From positions 1 through 64,000 of the forward strand of contig NZ_JACHEU010000001.1 of the NCBI RefSeq assembly GCF_014201615.1: DNA of 64,000 nt. Direction: 5' to 3'. The stretch is from Aquamicrobium lusatiense (GTDB lineage: Bacteria; Pseudomonadota; Alphaproteobacteria; Rhizobiales; Rhizobiaceae). The notes under the pieces are model-generated. The model worked only from the letters and a program-made list of their open reading frames with translations, had not been told where the DNA came from and ran no database searches. Shown one piece after another: positions 30,048 to 38,193 of this stretch. How positions within the stretch are numbered: position 1 is the first letter of the stretch; every line of letters starts with the position of its first letter. Both the position numbers and the translations under genes were made by a program.

Positions 30048-30653
30048 ATGCGATCTCTTTTGATCATCGCCACGGTCATCATGGCCGGGGTGGCGCCTGC
30101 GATGGCTGCCGACTGCCTGAAGATCGACAACGATCTCGACCGGCTGGCCTGCTATGACAGGGAGGCAGGCCGCACGCCTTCCGCCTCCACCCTTCCCCAG
30201 AGTGCGGGGAAATGGGTGGTGCGCAGGGAGACATCGAAACTCACCGACCAGCCCACCGTCGTGATGTCGATCGACTCCGATGAAGTCGTCGATTGCGGCT
30301 GGAACCGGGGGCAGAAAATCGGTCTGGTCCTGCGCTGCATGGAAAACAAGACCGTTCTTTACTTCTCAACCGGCTGTCACATGACCGCGAGCCAATACAA
30401 TGATTACGGCAACATCACCTACCGGCTGGATGATGAGAAAGCCCGCACGGTCGGTGGCGATGCGTCCACCGACAACCGTGCGCTGGGCCTGTGGAATGGC
30501 GGCAAGTCCATCCCCGTGATCAAACAGATGTATGGCAGGAAGCAGATGATCGTTCGGATGACGCCCTATTCGGAAAGCCCGTTTACCGCGACCTTTGACA
30601 TTTCCGGAGCAGAGGAGGCTTCAAAGCCCTTGCGGGAAGCATGCGGCTGGTAG
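30048..30653 (+). CDS. Secreted VasI/TagO-like protein
   Basis: A 201-residue protein with a clear signal peptide (RSLLIIATVIMAGVAPAMA, cut before ADC) and a mature N terminus CLKIDNDLDRLACYDREAG, the hallmark of the VasI (TagO) family. The C-terminal half has conserved Cys and Trp residues. VasI proteins are often encoded with type VI secretion systems, but none is seen here, so this is an orphan copy or a distinct periplasmic protein. The ATG follows GGGGGGAAGAC. It begins 110 bp after tRNA-Leu. Confidence 0.7.
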   Translation: MRSLLIIATVIMAGVAPAMAADCLKIDNDLDRLACYDREAGRTPSASTLPQSAGKWVVRRETSKLTDQPTVVMSIDSDEVVDCGWNRGQKIGLVLRCMENKTVLYFSTGCHMTASQYNDYGNITYRLDDEKARTVGGDASTDNRALGLWNGGKSIPVIKQMYGRKQMIVRMTPYSESPFTATFDISGAEEASKPLREACGW

Positions 30654-30709
30654 AGAGCGCGCGCTCCCCCTGAAGGTTTTGAAGCGGCAGGACGCCCTGC
30701 AGCTGCATT

Positions 30710-31525
30710 TTACAAGGGCAGCCGCTCCATCTCCTTCAGGCATTCCGTCAGCCGCCCGCCCCATGAGGTGACGCCTTGTGCATCCCTGATAAGGTCGTGA
30801 CGGATTTCGATCAGCGCACCGGGCAGACCACGCGCATCGGCATGAACCGGAACCGTATAGTCTTCATCGGGATGGATGTCGTAGGGCTGGTTGTCGCCGA
30901 TGCACAAAGCAGGATCGGCGGCGAGGCAGTCTATAATCGCGCGGCCAAACGCCTTCGCCTCCCCATAAAGCACGCCCGCATGCCAGGGCCGCTGCTTGCC
31001 GAAGTAGACCGGCGTAAAGCTGTGCACCCCGATGATGATGGTCCGAAGTCCCTGCTGCCGGCGCTGGTCCAGACGCCGGGTGACCGCCTCGGCAAAAGGA
31101 TGGAACAAAGTATCGATGCGTTGCTGCCGCTCCGCCTCGCTGAGCCCGGCATTGCCCGGCACGGCCGTTGTTTCGCTGACCTCCGGGATCAGCGACGGCA
31201 CATGCAGCGGCCTGTTGCAGTCGATGACGAGACGCGAATAATTCGCCATGAACAGCGGCGCGTCGAGAGTGGCGCTCAGATGCTGCGAAAGCGCCGAAAC
31301 GCCGATGTCCCATGCGATATGGCGCTGGCGCTCCGTGAGCGGCAGGCCAAGATCGCCCAGCGCGCGCGGAATACGGTTCGACGCATGCTCGCACAAAAGC
31401 AGATAGGGTGACGAGCCATCGGGATTGATCACCGCATAGGGCGGCGGCTCATCGATTTCCAGCAGCGGCAATTCGGGATCATGGCGAAGCGCCGCCGCTG
31501 GCCTGACGGTCGTGTTCATATGCAT
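30710..31525 (-). CDS. N-formylglutamate amidohydrolase family protein
   Basis: A 271-residue zinc amidohydrolase. Family marks are LLCEHASNRIP, HIAWDIGVSAL, VIDCNRP and IIGVHSFTPVYFG. The classic member releases formate from N-formyl-L-glutamate in histidine breakdown, but many relatives act on other N-acyl or amide substrates. Here no hut genes are present; it lies eight bases after a glutamine synthetase-like gene in an RpiR-controlled locus, so a gamma-glutamyl or N-acyl intermediate is the more likely substrate (inference). Start at ATG 31525; an ATG six bases later is possible. Confidence 0.85.
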   Translation of the reverse strand: MHMNTTVRPAAALRHDPELPLLEIDEPPPYAVINPDGSSPYLLLCEHASNRIPRALGDLGLPLTERQRHIAWDIGVSALSQHLSATLDAPLFMANYSRLVIDCNRPLHVPSLIPEVSETTAVPGNAGLSEAERQQRIDTLFHPFAEAVTRRLDQRRQQGLRTIIIGVHSFTPVYFGKQRPWHAGVLYGEAKAFGRAIIDCLAADPALCIGDNQPYDIHPDEDYTVPVHADARGLPGALIEIRHDLIRDAQGVTSWGGRLTECLKEMERLPL

Positions 31526-31532
31526 TTCCGTG

Positions 31533-32870
31533 TCAGTAAATGGCCGCGTAGCGCCGGCACAGTTCTTCGGGAGTGGCCTCGGCAACAAGGCTGATCTCCA
31601 GCCGCTTCATGGCCAGATAGCAATCAATGAAGTCTTTCGAGAACCAGCCGGTCACCGTCTCGTCCTGCTGAAGCGCATCGAGCGCTTCCGGCAGGCTGGC
31701 CGGCAGCCGGCGGATGCCAAGACGCTCGCGCTCGGCCTCATCCATGTCGGCGGGGTCCGAGTTGGTAAGGGGTGGCGTCTCCAGTCCTGCACGGATGCCT
31801 TCGAGGCCTGCGCGCAGCAGCACTGCAAGCGACAGATGCGGGCTGGCGCAGGCATCGGCGGCACGGAATTCCATATTGAACTGCCGCGCCGGATTGCTTC
31901 CCGGCAGATCGAGCGTCGGGCAGATGCGCAACGTCGCTTCGCGGTTCTTCTCGCCCAGACAGGTGAAGGCCGCGCTCCAGTGATGCGGCACCAGCCGCAG
32001 ATAAGACAGCACAGACGGCGCGGTAAAGGCGACGAGTGCCGGCAGATGCTTCAGGACGCCGGCCGCAAAGGACCCCGCGACCTTCGACAATCTGCCGGGC
32101 AGCGAAGGATCGAAGGTAACCGGATTGCCGTCCAGATCGGTGAAGCTCACATGCAGATGCACACCGTTGCCGACGCCGTCGGCGGTGGTCTTGGGCGCGA
32201 AGCTGGCGTGCCAGCCGAAATGGGCCGCAACCTCGCGGGCAACGGCACGGATGGTCGCCGCCCGGTCGGCTGCCGCCAGAACCGGTGCGGGACGGCAGGT
32301 GATCTCGAACTGGTCCTTGCCATATTCCGGCAGGAACATTTCCGGCTCGGCGCCCGCCTCCTGAAGCGCGCTCATCAGCAGCGCGGGAAAGGCGCCGGTG
32401 CGGCGCTGGGCGCGCAGCCCGAAGGCGGGGGCGTCCGGCCAGTCGGCGCCAAGAATCTGGAATTCCTGCTCGACCGCGCTCGTCACCCGAAGGCCTGCTT
32501 CCCGCTCATAAGCGGTGATCGTGTCCTTGAGGAAAGAACGCACGCAGCAGTCCCATGCCGAGCCGTCGAGACGGGTGATGTCGGCATGATAGAAATGCAA
32601 AGGCGTCTCACCGGGAAGACAGCTCACGCGCACACGGCTTTCCGCGTCCGGCATCAGCCGCAGATCGCCCTTCGATCCCCACGGGTTGTCGCCGGCAATC
32701 TCGTCGAAAGGTGTCAGCGCCAGATTGGCCGGCACCCAGCCAACGCCTTTGCGCAGATAGCTTTCCAGCTCGCTGGCGAAGAAGCTGCGCCCGCGCGTGA
32801 TGCCGCAGATATCGGTGGTGACGATTGTGGCAAGTTCGGCCAGATCAGCGGCCTGAATGCGATTGTCCAT
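31533..32870 (-). CDS. Glutamine synthetase-like gamma-glutamyl ligase
   Basis: A 445-residue member of the GS fold, closer to PuuA/GlnA3 amine ligases than to GlnA. ATP/metal motifs are VEQEFQI, LPEYGKDQFEITCRP, NGVHLHVSFTDLDGN and NMEFRAADACASPHLSLA; the GlnA-type NRS motif reads GEKNREATLRI. Such enzymes attach glutamate to an amine at its gamma carboxyl with ATP. The amine here is unknown. It sits between a cysteine hydrolase and an N-formylglutamate amidohydrolase-like gene. Confidence 0.88.
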   Translation of the reverse strand: MDNRIQAADLAELATIVTTDICGITRGRSFFASELESYLRKGVGWVPANLALTPFDEIAGDNPWGSKGDLRLMPDAESRVRVSCLPGETPLHFYHADITRLDGSAWDCCVRSFLKDTITAYEREAGLRVTSAVEQEFQILGADWPDAPAFGLRAQRRTGAFPALLMSALQEAGAEPEMFLPEYGKDQFEITCRPAPVLAAADRAATIRAVAREVAAHFGWHASFAPKTTADGVGNGVHLHVSFTDLDGNPVTFDPSLPGRLSKVAGSFAAGVLKHLPALVAFTAPSVLSYLRLVPHHWSAAFTCLGEKNREATLRICPTLDLPGSNPARQFNMEFRAADACASPHLSLAVLLRAGLEGIRAGLETPPLTNSDPADMDEAERERLGIRRLPASLPEALDALQQDETVTGWFSKDFIDCYLAMKRLEISLVAEATPEELCRRYAAIY

Positions 32871-32894
32871 CTGATGGTTCCTCCGATCCGCCTG

Positions 32895-33554
32895 TCAGTC
32901 AGCCAGTGCGCCAAGCCGTTCGATCACGGTCGCGGTGTCGGTGATCCAGCCATATCCCGAATAGGCCCGGATCGCCGCGTCGTGACGCTCCTGCGAGTAG
33001 GTCGCGCAGGCATCTTCGACGACCGTCACCAGATAGCCACGGTCGGCGGCATCGCGCACCGCCATGTCGACGCACTGGTCGGTGACCACGCCGGCAATGA
33101 TCAGATAGCGGGTGTTCAGATTGCGCAGCACGTAATCGATGTTGGTCGAATTGAAGACGCCGGAGGAGGTCTTCGGCAAAACGATCTCGTTCTCAACCGG
33201 CGTCAGCGCATCGATGACCGCACCTTCCGGAGCATCCTTCGCCACATGCATGCCGGAAAGCTTGTGGTCGAGCGAGCGGTCGCGGCCATCATTGGTCAGG
33301 CTCTGGATGATGGTGTGCAGCACATTGCAGCCGGCCGCGCGGGCGGCATCCAGAATGCGCTTCTGATTGGGCACGACCTGCTCGCGCAGGCGGCGGTGAT
33401 AGTAACTGTCGGCATCCTGCGGATGGGTCGGATCGAGATTCGGCTCGCACCAGATACGCTGCATGTCGACAAGCAGCAGCGACGTCTTGCCCGGCTCATA
33501 GGCGCTGTCGCGCGTCAGGCGCATATTGTCGAACTCAACTTCGATGGAAGCCAT
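32895..33554 (-). CDS. Cysteine hydrolase (isochorismatase family)
   Basis: A 219-residue amidohydrolase with a complete catalytic triad: D30 (LLLVDMQ), K128 (VLPKTSSG) and C161 (VVTDQCVD), and the cis-peptide VVT just before the cysteine. Relatives hydrolyse nicotinamide, ureidoacrylate, N-carbamoylsarcosine, biuret or maleamate. The active-site cysteine argues for an amidase rather than a true isochorismatase. Its place in a locus with a GS-like ligase suggests it trims an amide from the same substrate pathway. Confidence 0.88.
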   Translation of the reverse strand: MASIEVEFDNMRLTRDSAYEPGKTSLLLVDMQRIWCEPNLDPTHPQDADSYYHRRLREQVVPNQKRILDAARAAGCNVLHTIIQSLTNDGRDRSLDHKLSGMHVAKDAPEGAVIDALTPVENEIVLPKTSSGVFNSTNIDYVLRNLNTRYLIIAGVVTDQCVDMAVRDAADRGYLVTVVEDACATYSQERHDAAIRAYSGYGWITDTATVIERLGALAD

Positions 33555-33590
33555 CGTTTCCTCCTTGGAAAAATCGGTTGTCGGCGCGCC

Positions 33591-34460
33591 TCAGTCGGAC
33601 TGCTTGAAGGCGTCTTCGGTGATTGCGTAGCTGCGCCGCAGATCTTCCATCCGTTCGATGCGCTTCATGGCCTTGTCGGAAAGACGCGCGGTGAGCGCGG
33701 CGATCAGCGCTTCGGTCTGCGCCATGGCCGGCACCATGGTGTCGTAAGGCGACGCCGTATCGACCGGCACGGTCAGGGTCACTGTCGCGAACCCGGAAAT
33801 GGGTGACAGCCAGCGATCCGTGAACAGCACGATCTTCGCCCCCTGCTCTGCGGCATGGCGGGCGAAACGGATCGTCGTTGTCTGGTAGCGGCGGTAATCA
33901 TAGACGAACAGCGTATCCTTGCGGCCGAGATCGACCAGATGATCGACCTCGTCGGCCTGCGCACCCTCGATCCAGTGCGTGCCGGGGCGAAGCTGCTTCA
34001 TATGCGCCCACAGCATGCCGGCCAGCATGCCGCTGAAACGGCCGCCCAGACAGTGGACCTGCGTGCCGATGTCGGCGGCGGCCTCGACCGCAGCTTCAAA
34101 ATCCCGGCCGGGCAGCGTCGCCTTGGCAGTCTCCAGCGCCTGAATGCTGGCATCGAGAAAATGCTGGTAGAAATTGTTCTGGCCGGGATTGGGCTTGCGG
34201 GTTTCCATCATGGAAAGCGGCGAGCTCATGCGCTCCTGCACTTCAGCGAGAAGCCCCGCCTGGAACTCCGGATACCCGCTGAAACCAAGCTTGGTGACGA
34301 GGCGCACCACGGTCGGATCGCTGACCCCGGCGGACGCTGCCAGATGCGCGACCGTGTTGAGGCCAGAGGCCGGATAGTTCGACAGAAGCTGGCGCACGAT
34401 CTTCAGCTCCGAGCGCGTGAAGTCGATGGAATCGTCGGTAAGCCTGTCCCTGATGCTCAT
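33591..34460 (-). CDS. MurR/RpiR family transcriptional regulator
   Basis: A 289-residue regulator with an N-terminal HTH domain (about 1-78, VAHLAASAGVSDPTVVRLVTKLGFSGYPEFQ) and a C-terminal SIS domain (about 110-260, VHCLGGRFSGMLAGMLW and FVYDYRRYQTTTIRFA). SIS domains sense phosphosugars, but RpiR members in amino-compound loci sense other ligands. The ATG at 34460 has GGAGGGTACCT before it. A perfect palindrome 34 bp upstream is its likely operator. Confidence 0.9.
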   Translation of the reverse strand: MSIRDRLTDDSIDFTRSELKIVRQLLSNYPASGLNTVAHLAASAGVSDPTVVRLVTKLGFSGYPEFQAGLLAEVQERMSSPLSMMETRKPNPGQNNFYQHFLDASIQALETAKATLPGRDFEAAVEAAADIGTQVHCLGGRFSGMLAGMLWAHMKQLRPGTHWIEGAQADEVDHLVDLGRKDTLFVYDYRRYQTTTIRFARHAAEQGAKIVLFTDRWLSPISGFATVTLTVPVDTASPYDTMVPAMAQTEALIAALTARLSDKAMKRIERMEDLRRSYAITEDAFKQSD

Positions 34461-34493
34461 AGGTACCCTCCTTCCCAAAGGTCGCACGCGCCA

Positions 34494-34513
34494 TTCTGTA
34501 ATTTATTACAGAA
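34494..34513. promoter_or_regulatory. Palindromic operator candidate upstream of rpiR
   Basis: TTCTGTAAT (34494-34502), a two-base centre TT and ATTACAGAA (34505-34513) form a perfect inverted repeat between the transporter operon end and the rpiR start. Its TGTAAT-TTATTACA core resembles known RpiR-family sites such as those of HexR. Autoregulation is inferred. Confidence 0.6.
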
Positions 34514-34571
34514 ATATGTTTCTTATATCAAACTGAAATAATATCTACTTTTCTGTGAGCCATATTTGTCA

Positions 34572-36296
34572 TCATCCGGCACGCATGCCGATCTGCGCTG
34601 CACCCCGCATATCCGGGATCATCGACAACAGATTTGCCGTGTATTCATGCCCGGGCGCATCGAAGAGGTTTTCGGTCTCGCTGATCTCGCAAATGCGTCC
34701 GCCATGCAGGACGGTGATGCGATCGCAGATCTGGCGCACCACGGGAAGATCATGGCTGATGAACAGAATGGTGAGCGACAGTTTCTGCTGGAGATCCTTC
34801 AGCAGGTTGAGGATCTGGGCCTGAATCGAGACATCCAGTGCCGAGGTCGGTTCATCGCAAATCAGAAAGCGCGGCCGGCTGGCGAGCGCCCGCGCGATCG
34901 AGATGCGCTGGCGTTGCCCTCCGGAAAAAGCATGCGGATAACGACGTGCAGCGCTGGCGTCGAGACCGACCGCGTTCAGCAGGTCCTGCATCACCGGTTC
35001 GGCTGCGCGACGGCTGGCCGCCAGTCCATAATGCACCATGGGCTCGGCGATGATGTCGCCCACCCGCATCTGGGAATTGAGCGAGGAATAGGGATCCTGA
35101 AACACCATCTGCGTGTCGCGGCGGATGCGCTGGCGCACTGCGAAAGGCGCGGCATAAACGTCCTCCCCACCGAACAGCATCTGCCCGTGGCTTGGCCTCG
35201 TCAGACCGGCGAAGATGCGCGCCATGGTGGATTTTCCGGAACCGGATTCACCCACCAGCCCCATCACCTCGCCGTTGCGGATATCGAGGTTGATGTCGTG
35301 CAGCGCCTTGAAGCCGCCGCCGCTTGCGCCAAACAGCAGGCGCTTCGCACCATAGACCTGCTCGATATGGCGCAGCTCGACAAGGCTGTCGCCGGCCGGC
35401 TTTACGTGATCGGCTTCGCCTTCCAGCAGCCACTGCATGGCAGCATCGATATCCTTCGGCGCACCGGCGACGGGAAAGCGGTCGAGCTTCACATCGGCGC
35501 GCGGCACCACCGAAATCAGCGCACGGCTGTATTCATGTCGCGGACGTTCAAGAACCGTACGGGTCTCGTCCAGCTCGACGATCTCGCCGGATTTCATCAC
35601 CGCGACGCGATCGGCGATCTGGGCGATCGCGCCCATGTCATGGGTGATGAGCATCACCGCCACATGGCGCTCCTGCGCCAGCCTGCGGATCAGCTGCAAT
35701 ATCTGCGCCTGCACGGAAACGTCGAGCGCCGTCGTCGGCTCGTCGGCGATGATCAGCTCAGGCTCGGAGCAGAGCGCCAGAGCTATCACCGCGCGCTGAC
35801 GCATACCGCCGGAAAATTCGTGCGGCCAGTTCTTCACACGCCGCGCAGCGTCGGGAATACCCACCGCCTCCAGTTGGCGCACCGCTTCCGCTCGTGCCTC
35901 GGCCCTCGTCATTGGGCGATGCGTACGGATGGTGTCGACCAGTTGCCGCTCGATGGTGAACAGCGGATTGAGGCTGGTCAGCGGGTCCTGAAAAATGGTC
36001 GAGATGCGCTTGCCCCGCAGCGCCTGCATGGCTTTGACATTACGCGCGTCGATCACGTCGCCGGCAAGACGGACCTCGCCGGCGCTGATATGACCCGGCG
36101 CCTGCAGAAGACCGGTGATGGCCGCGCCCACGGTCGACTTGCCCGCACCGGACTCGCCCACGATGCCGAGAATCTCGCCGGCAGCGATGTCGAAACCGAC
36201 ATTGCGAACGGCGCTGAAATTGCCGTGGCGGCTTGGAAAATCCACGCACAGGCCGCGGATCGACAGGACCGGAGGGCGATCGGTTGCCATGCTCAT
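34572..36296 (-). CDS. Dipeptide/oligopeptide-type ABC transporter, fused dual ATPase
   Basis: Two ATP-binding domains in one chain of 574 residues, equivalent to DppD plus DppF. Domain 1 has Walker A GESGAGKST at 47-55 and signature FSGGMRQR; domain 2 has GESGSGKST near 325 and FSGGQRQR. Both Walker B segments (IIADEPTTALD, LICDEPTSALD) are intact, so both sites should be active. The Opp-type C-terminal RPRHEYSRAL extension follows domain 1. The start overlaps the permease stop (ATGA). Confidence 0.93.
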   Translation of the reverse strand: MSMATDRPPVLSIRGLCVDFPSRHGNFSAVRNVGFDIAAGEILGIVGESGAGKSTVGAAITGLLQAPGHISAGEVRLAGDVIDARNVKAMQALRGKRISTIFQDPLTSLNPLFTIERQLVDTIRTHRPMTRAEARAEAVRQLEAVGIPDAARRVKNWPHEFSGGMRQRAVIALALCSEPELIIADEPTTALDVSVQAQILQLIRRLAQERHVAVMLITHDMGAIAQIADRVAVMKSGEIVELDETRTVLERPRHEYSRALISVVPRADVKLDRFPVAGAPKDIDAAMQWLLEGEADHVKPAGDSLVELRHIEQVYGAKRLLFGASGGGFKALHDINLDIRNGEVMGLVGESGSGKSTMARIFAGLTRPSHGQMLFGGEDVYAAPFAVRQRIRRDTQMVFQDPYSSLNSQMRVGDIIAEPMVHYGLAASRRAAEPVMQDLLNAVGLDASAARRYPHAFSGGQRQRISIARALASRPRFLICDEPTSALDVSIQAQILNLLKDLQQKLSLTILFISHDLPVVRQICDRITVLHGGRICEISETENLFDAPGHEYTANLLSMIPDMRGAAQIGMRAG

Positions 36297-37219
36297 ACCC
36301 CCCTCGGATTCAGCGCATCGCGCAGCCAGTCGCCGAGCACGTTGATGGCAAGCGCCAGCGCCAGCAGGGTGACGGCGGGGAACAGAAGGATCCACCACTC
36401 CCCGGCGAACAGGAAATCCTGCCCGCTGCGGATAAGGGTGCCGAGCGAGGGCTGCGTGGCCGGCAGGCCGGCACCCAGATAGGAAAGCGTGGCTTCGGTG
36501 ATGATGGCGAGCGCCAGCGAGATGGTGGCGATCACCATGATCGGACGGCGGACGTTCGGCAGGATATGACGCACCAGCACGATGCGGGTGGGCAGGCCCA
36601 TCATCAGGGCGGCCTGCACATATTCGCGCTGCTTTTCCACCATCACCGCGCCGCGCACCGTACGGGCATAGGAAACCCAGCCCGAAAACCCGATGGCGAG
36701 GATCAGCACGTAAACAGCCATCGTATCGCGCGCGCCCGGCGGCAGCAGCGACCGGGTCAGGCCGAAAATAAGGAGCGCAATCAGCAGCGCCGGGATCGAA
36801 AGCTGCACATCCGCGATACGCATGATGACGGTGTCGACACGCCCGCCGAAATAGCCCGAAACCAGCCCCAGCGTGACACCAAGCGTCATGGAAAGGGCCA
36901 CGGCGGCAAGGCCGACCAGCAGAGAAACGCGGGTGCCGTAGAGCGTAGCGGAAAGCACGTCGCGTCCCTGATCGTCCGTGCCGGCCACGAAGAGCTGACC
37001 CGTGAACTCGTTGACGCTCCATGGCGGCGTGTTGGCGGCCATGAGGTCGAGATTGGCGGGATCGAGTATATTCTGCGGCGCCCACAACGGCGCGCCAAAG
37101 CCCGCCACCACGATGACGATCAGCACCAGCGTAGCCAGCAGCGCTCCGGGCGACCGCAGATAGGAATAGCCGATGTCCGACCGGGCAAAGCGCGCGAGCC
37201 GTGTGGTCAGTGCGGTCAT
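36293..37219 (-). CDS. ABC transporter permease (DppC type)
   Basis: A 308-residue permease with a cytoplasmic N terminus, six hydrophobic segments and the EAA-loop QAALMMGLPTRIVLVRHILPN. The GTDDQGRDVLSATLYGTRVSL stretch before the second segment is typical of DppC/OppC. It overlaps both neighbours by four bases, so subunit ratios are fixed by translational coupling. Confidence 0.93.
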   Translation of the reverse strand: MTALTTRLARFARSDIGYSYLRSPGALLATLVLIVIVVAGFGAPLWAPQNILDPANLDLMAANTPPWSVNEFTGQLFVAGTDDQGRDVLSATLYGTRVSLLVGLAAVALSMTLGVTLGLVSGYFGGRVDTVIMRIADVQLSIPALLIALLIFGLTRSLLPPGARDTMAVYVLILAIGFSGWVSYARTVRGAVMVEKQREYVQAALMMGLPTRIVLVRHILPNVRRPIMVIATISLALAIITEATLSYLGAGLPATQPSLGTLIRSGQDFLFAGEWWILLFPAVTLLALALAINVLGDWLRDALNPRGV

Positions 37220-38193
37220 TGGATGGCTCCGGCGGCACGCAGGCGCGGATCGATGAGGTAATAGATGCAATCGACCACCATGTTGATCGTCACGAAGATG
37301 AGCGAGGTCAGAAGCAGATAGGTCGCCATGATCGGCACGTCCGAGAAATTGACCGAGTTTATGAACAGCAGACCCACGCCCGGCCACTGGAACACGGTTT
37401 CGGTGACGACGGCGAAGGCGATGATGGAGCCGAGCTGAAGACCGGCAACGGTAACGACCGGCACCATGGTGTTCTTCAGCGCATAGGAGAAATAGATCAG
37501 CCTTTGCGGCAGCCCGCGCGCGCGGGCAAAGCGGATGTAGTCCGAATGCATCACCTCCAGCATCTCCGTGCGCACCAGCCGCAGGATCAGCGTCAGCTGG
37601 AAAGTCGCCAGCGAGATCGCCGGGAGGATGATCGCATGCCAGCCGCTTGCGGTAAGCAGCCCGGTCGTCCACCAGCCGATCTTCACCGTTTCCCCGCGCC
37701 CGAAAGCAGGCAGCCAGCCGAGCTGAACGGAGAAGACGTAAATCAGCGCGATGCTGATGAGGAAGTTCGGCAGCGAGACCGCGATCAGCGAACCTGTCAT
37801 GCTGATGCGCGAAAAGATCGAGCGCGGGCGCAAGGCCGTCATGACGCCGAGCGCAATGCCAGCCGCCATGGCGAGGATGAAGGACAGCACGGCAAGCTCA
37901 AGCGTTGCCGGTAGCCTCTCCACGATCAGATCCAGCACCGGGCGCCCTACACGGGTGGAGACGCCGAAATCGCCATGCAGGATCGAGACGATGAACCGCC
38001 AGAACTGGATGTAGAACGGCTGGTCGAACCCCAGTTCCGCGGCGAGCCGCGCTCGGTCCTGCGCGGTAGCGTCCTGCCCCAGCATGTTCTGCAGCGGATC
38101 ACCGATGAAGCGGAACGCGGCAAAAGACAGAAATGCCGTGATCAGCATGACCGGCACGGCAGAAACCAGCCGGCGCAGGAGGAAAGCTATCAT
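37216..38193 (-). CDS. ABC transporter permease (DppB type)
   Basis: A 325-residue permease beginning MIAFLLRRLVSAVPVMLITAFLSF, the usual DppB/OppB N terminus, with six hydrophobic segments and the EAA-loop FARARGLPQRLIYFSYALKN. It forms the channel with the DppC-type protein. Overlaps the binding-protein stop by four bases. Confidence 0.93.
   Translation of the reverse strand: MIAFLLRRLVSAVPVMLITAFLSFAAFRFIGDPLQNMLGQDATAQDRARLAAELGFDQPFYIQFWRFIVSILHGDFGVSTRVGRPVLDLIVERLPATLELAVLSFILAMAAGIALGVMTALRPRSIFSRISMTGSLIAVSLPNFLISIALIYVFSVQLGWLPAFGRGETVKIGWWTTGLLTASGWHAIILPAISLATFQLTLILRLVRTEMLEVMHSDYIRFARARGLPQRLIYFSYALKNTMVPVVTVAGLQLGSIIAFAVVTETVFQWPGVGLLFINSVNFSDVPIMATYLLLTSLIFVTINMVVDCIYYLIDPRLRAAGAIQ

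Noticed and set aside
31512..33806. A plus-strand open frame of over 700 codons opposite the GS-like and cysteine hydrolase genes
   Set aside because: It mirrors genes with clear catalytic motifs; its composition (Arg/His/Gln-rich) is what antisense of GC-rich codons gives, and it shows no family motif.
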